From an uncultured Anaerolineales bacterium (GTDB lineage: Bacteria; Chloroflexota; Anaerolineae; Anaerolineales; Villigracilaceae): a stretch of DNA of 13,801 bases. How positions within the stretch are numbered: the stretch's first letter is position 1; every line of letters starts with the position of its first letter. The notes below the pieces were generated by a model. The model did no database searches and had not been told where the DNA came from. It was given only the letters and a program-made list of their open reading frames with translations. The DNA lies in contig CALLJA010000148.1 in assembly GCA_938008865.1 (NCBI GenBank), positions 1 to 13,801 on the forward strand, written 5' to 3'. This document shows positions 13,669-13,801 of this stretch, one piece after another. The position numbers and the translations under genes are program-made.

Positions 13669-13801
13669 ATGAAGTTCGAATACGACGAAAAAGGCAAGAT
13701 CTACACCGATGTCATCGCCAAGGTTCCCGTCCAGGCGCTGGTGCAGACCAGCGTCCAGTTGATCCGCGGCGCCGTCCACATCCGCCAGAACGAACGCGTC
13801 A
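13669..13801 (+). CDS. Unrecognised small protein, N-terminal part (partial)
   Basis: The first 44 residues are present and the gene runs off the window. It begins MKFEYDEKGKIYTDVIAK, then PVQALVQTSVQLIRGAVHIRQNERV. The pattern looks like beta strands with alternating hydrophobic residues, and there is no signal peptide or membrane segment in the visible part. AGGAG (13659-13663) lies 5 nt before the ATG and overlaps the upstream stop, so it belongs to the same operon. The short stretch resembles small uncharacterised proteins I associate with Chloroflexota (possibly the DUF6812 group), but that is a weak recollection and no function is proposed. Confidence 0.7.
   Translation, partial: MKFEYDEKGKIYTDVIAKVPVQALVQTSVQLIRGAVHIRQNERV

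Overview
The window is a GC-rich, tightly packed bacterial stretch with every supported gene on the + strand. Gene order and protein style suggest a member of the Chloroflexota, probably Anaerolineae-like. This is inferred from an APC permease followed by two TrkA proteins, from rpmH-rnpA-yidD-(PQQ-propeller lipoprotein)-yidC-jag, and from parA-parB running straight into two-component genes. No 16S or other taxonomic marker is present, so the assignment is tentative.

Region 1 (1-1563) is a transport block. It holds the C-terminal end of an APC-type permease and two complete TrkA/RCK nucleotide-binding proteins, joined by an ATGA overlap and a 1-nt gap. They look like the regulatory subunits of a K+ (or other cation) transport system.

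Region 2 (1560-5340) is the conserved ribosome/RNase P/membrane-insertion cluster: rpmH (L34), rnpA (RNase P protein), yidD, a PQQ-like beta-propeller lipoprotein, yidC and jag/khpB. A strong sigma70-type promoter (TTGACC-N18-TATAAT) starts it, with its -35 box on the stop codon of the second trkA. A near-perfect intrinsic terminator ends it after jag. dnaA is not next to rpmH here.

Region 3 (5402-13801) reads as one long operon with almost no gaps: PfkB-type sugar/nucleoside kinase, parA, parB, YtcJ-like amidohydrolase, two soluble histidine kinases, an OmpR-type response regulator, a TadZ/CpaE-like protein with a pseudo-receiver and a P-loop ATPase-like domain, and the start of an unrecognised gene. 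Chromosome segregation genes are thus co-transcribed with a signalling module whose last recognised member is itself a ParA/MinD-superfamily protein.

The main points for a second look are: (a) the TadZ/CpaE-like protein, where both the phospho-acceptor Asp (now Glu) and the invariant P-loop Lys (now Val) are lost; (b) a palindromic repeat inserted in frame in the amidohydrolase gene; (c) a cytosolic histidine kinase whose N-terminus carries MshEN-like (possible cyclic-di-GMP) repeats; (d) a 16-bp perfect palindrome with a CACGTG core inside jag, a possible divergent parS site; and (e) the PQQ lipoprotein inside the yidD-yidC cluster. No rRNA, tRNA, CRISPR array, transposase or integrase was seen. 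No gene-free stretch exceeds about 131 nt.
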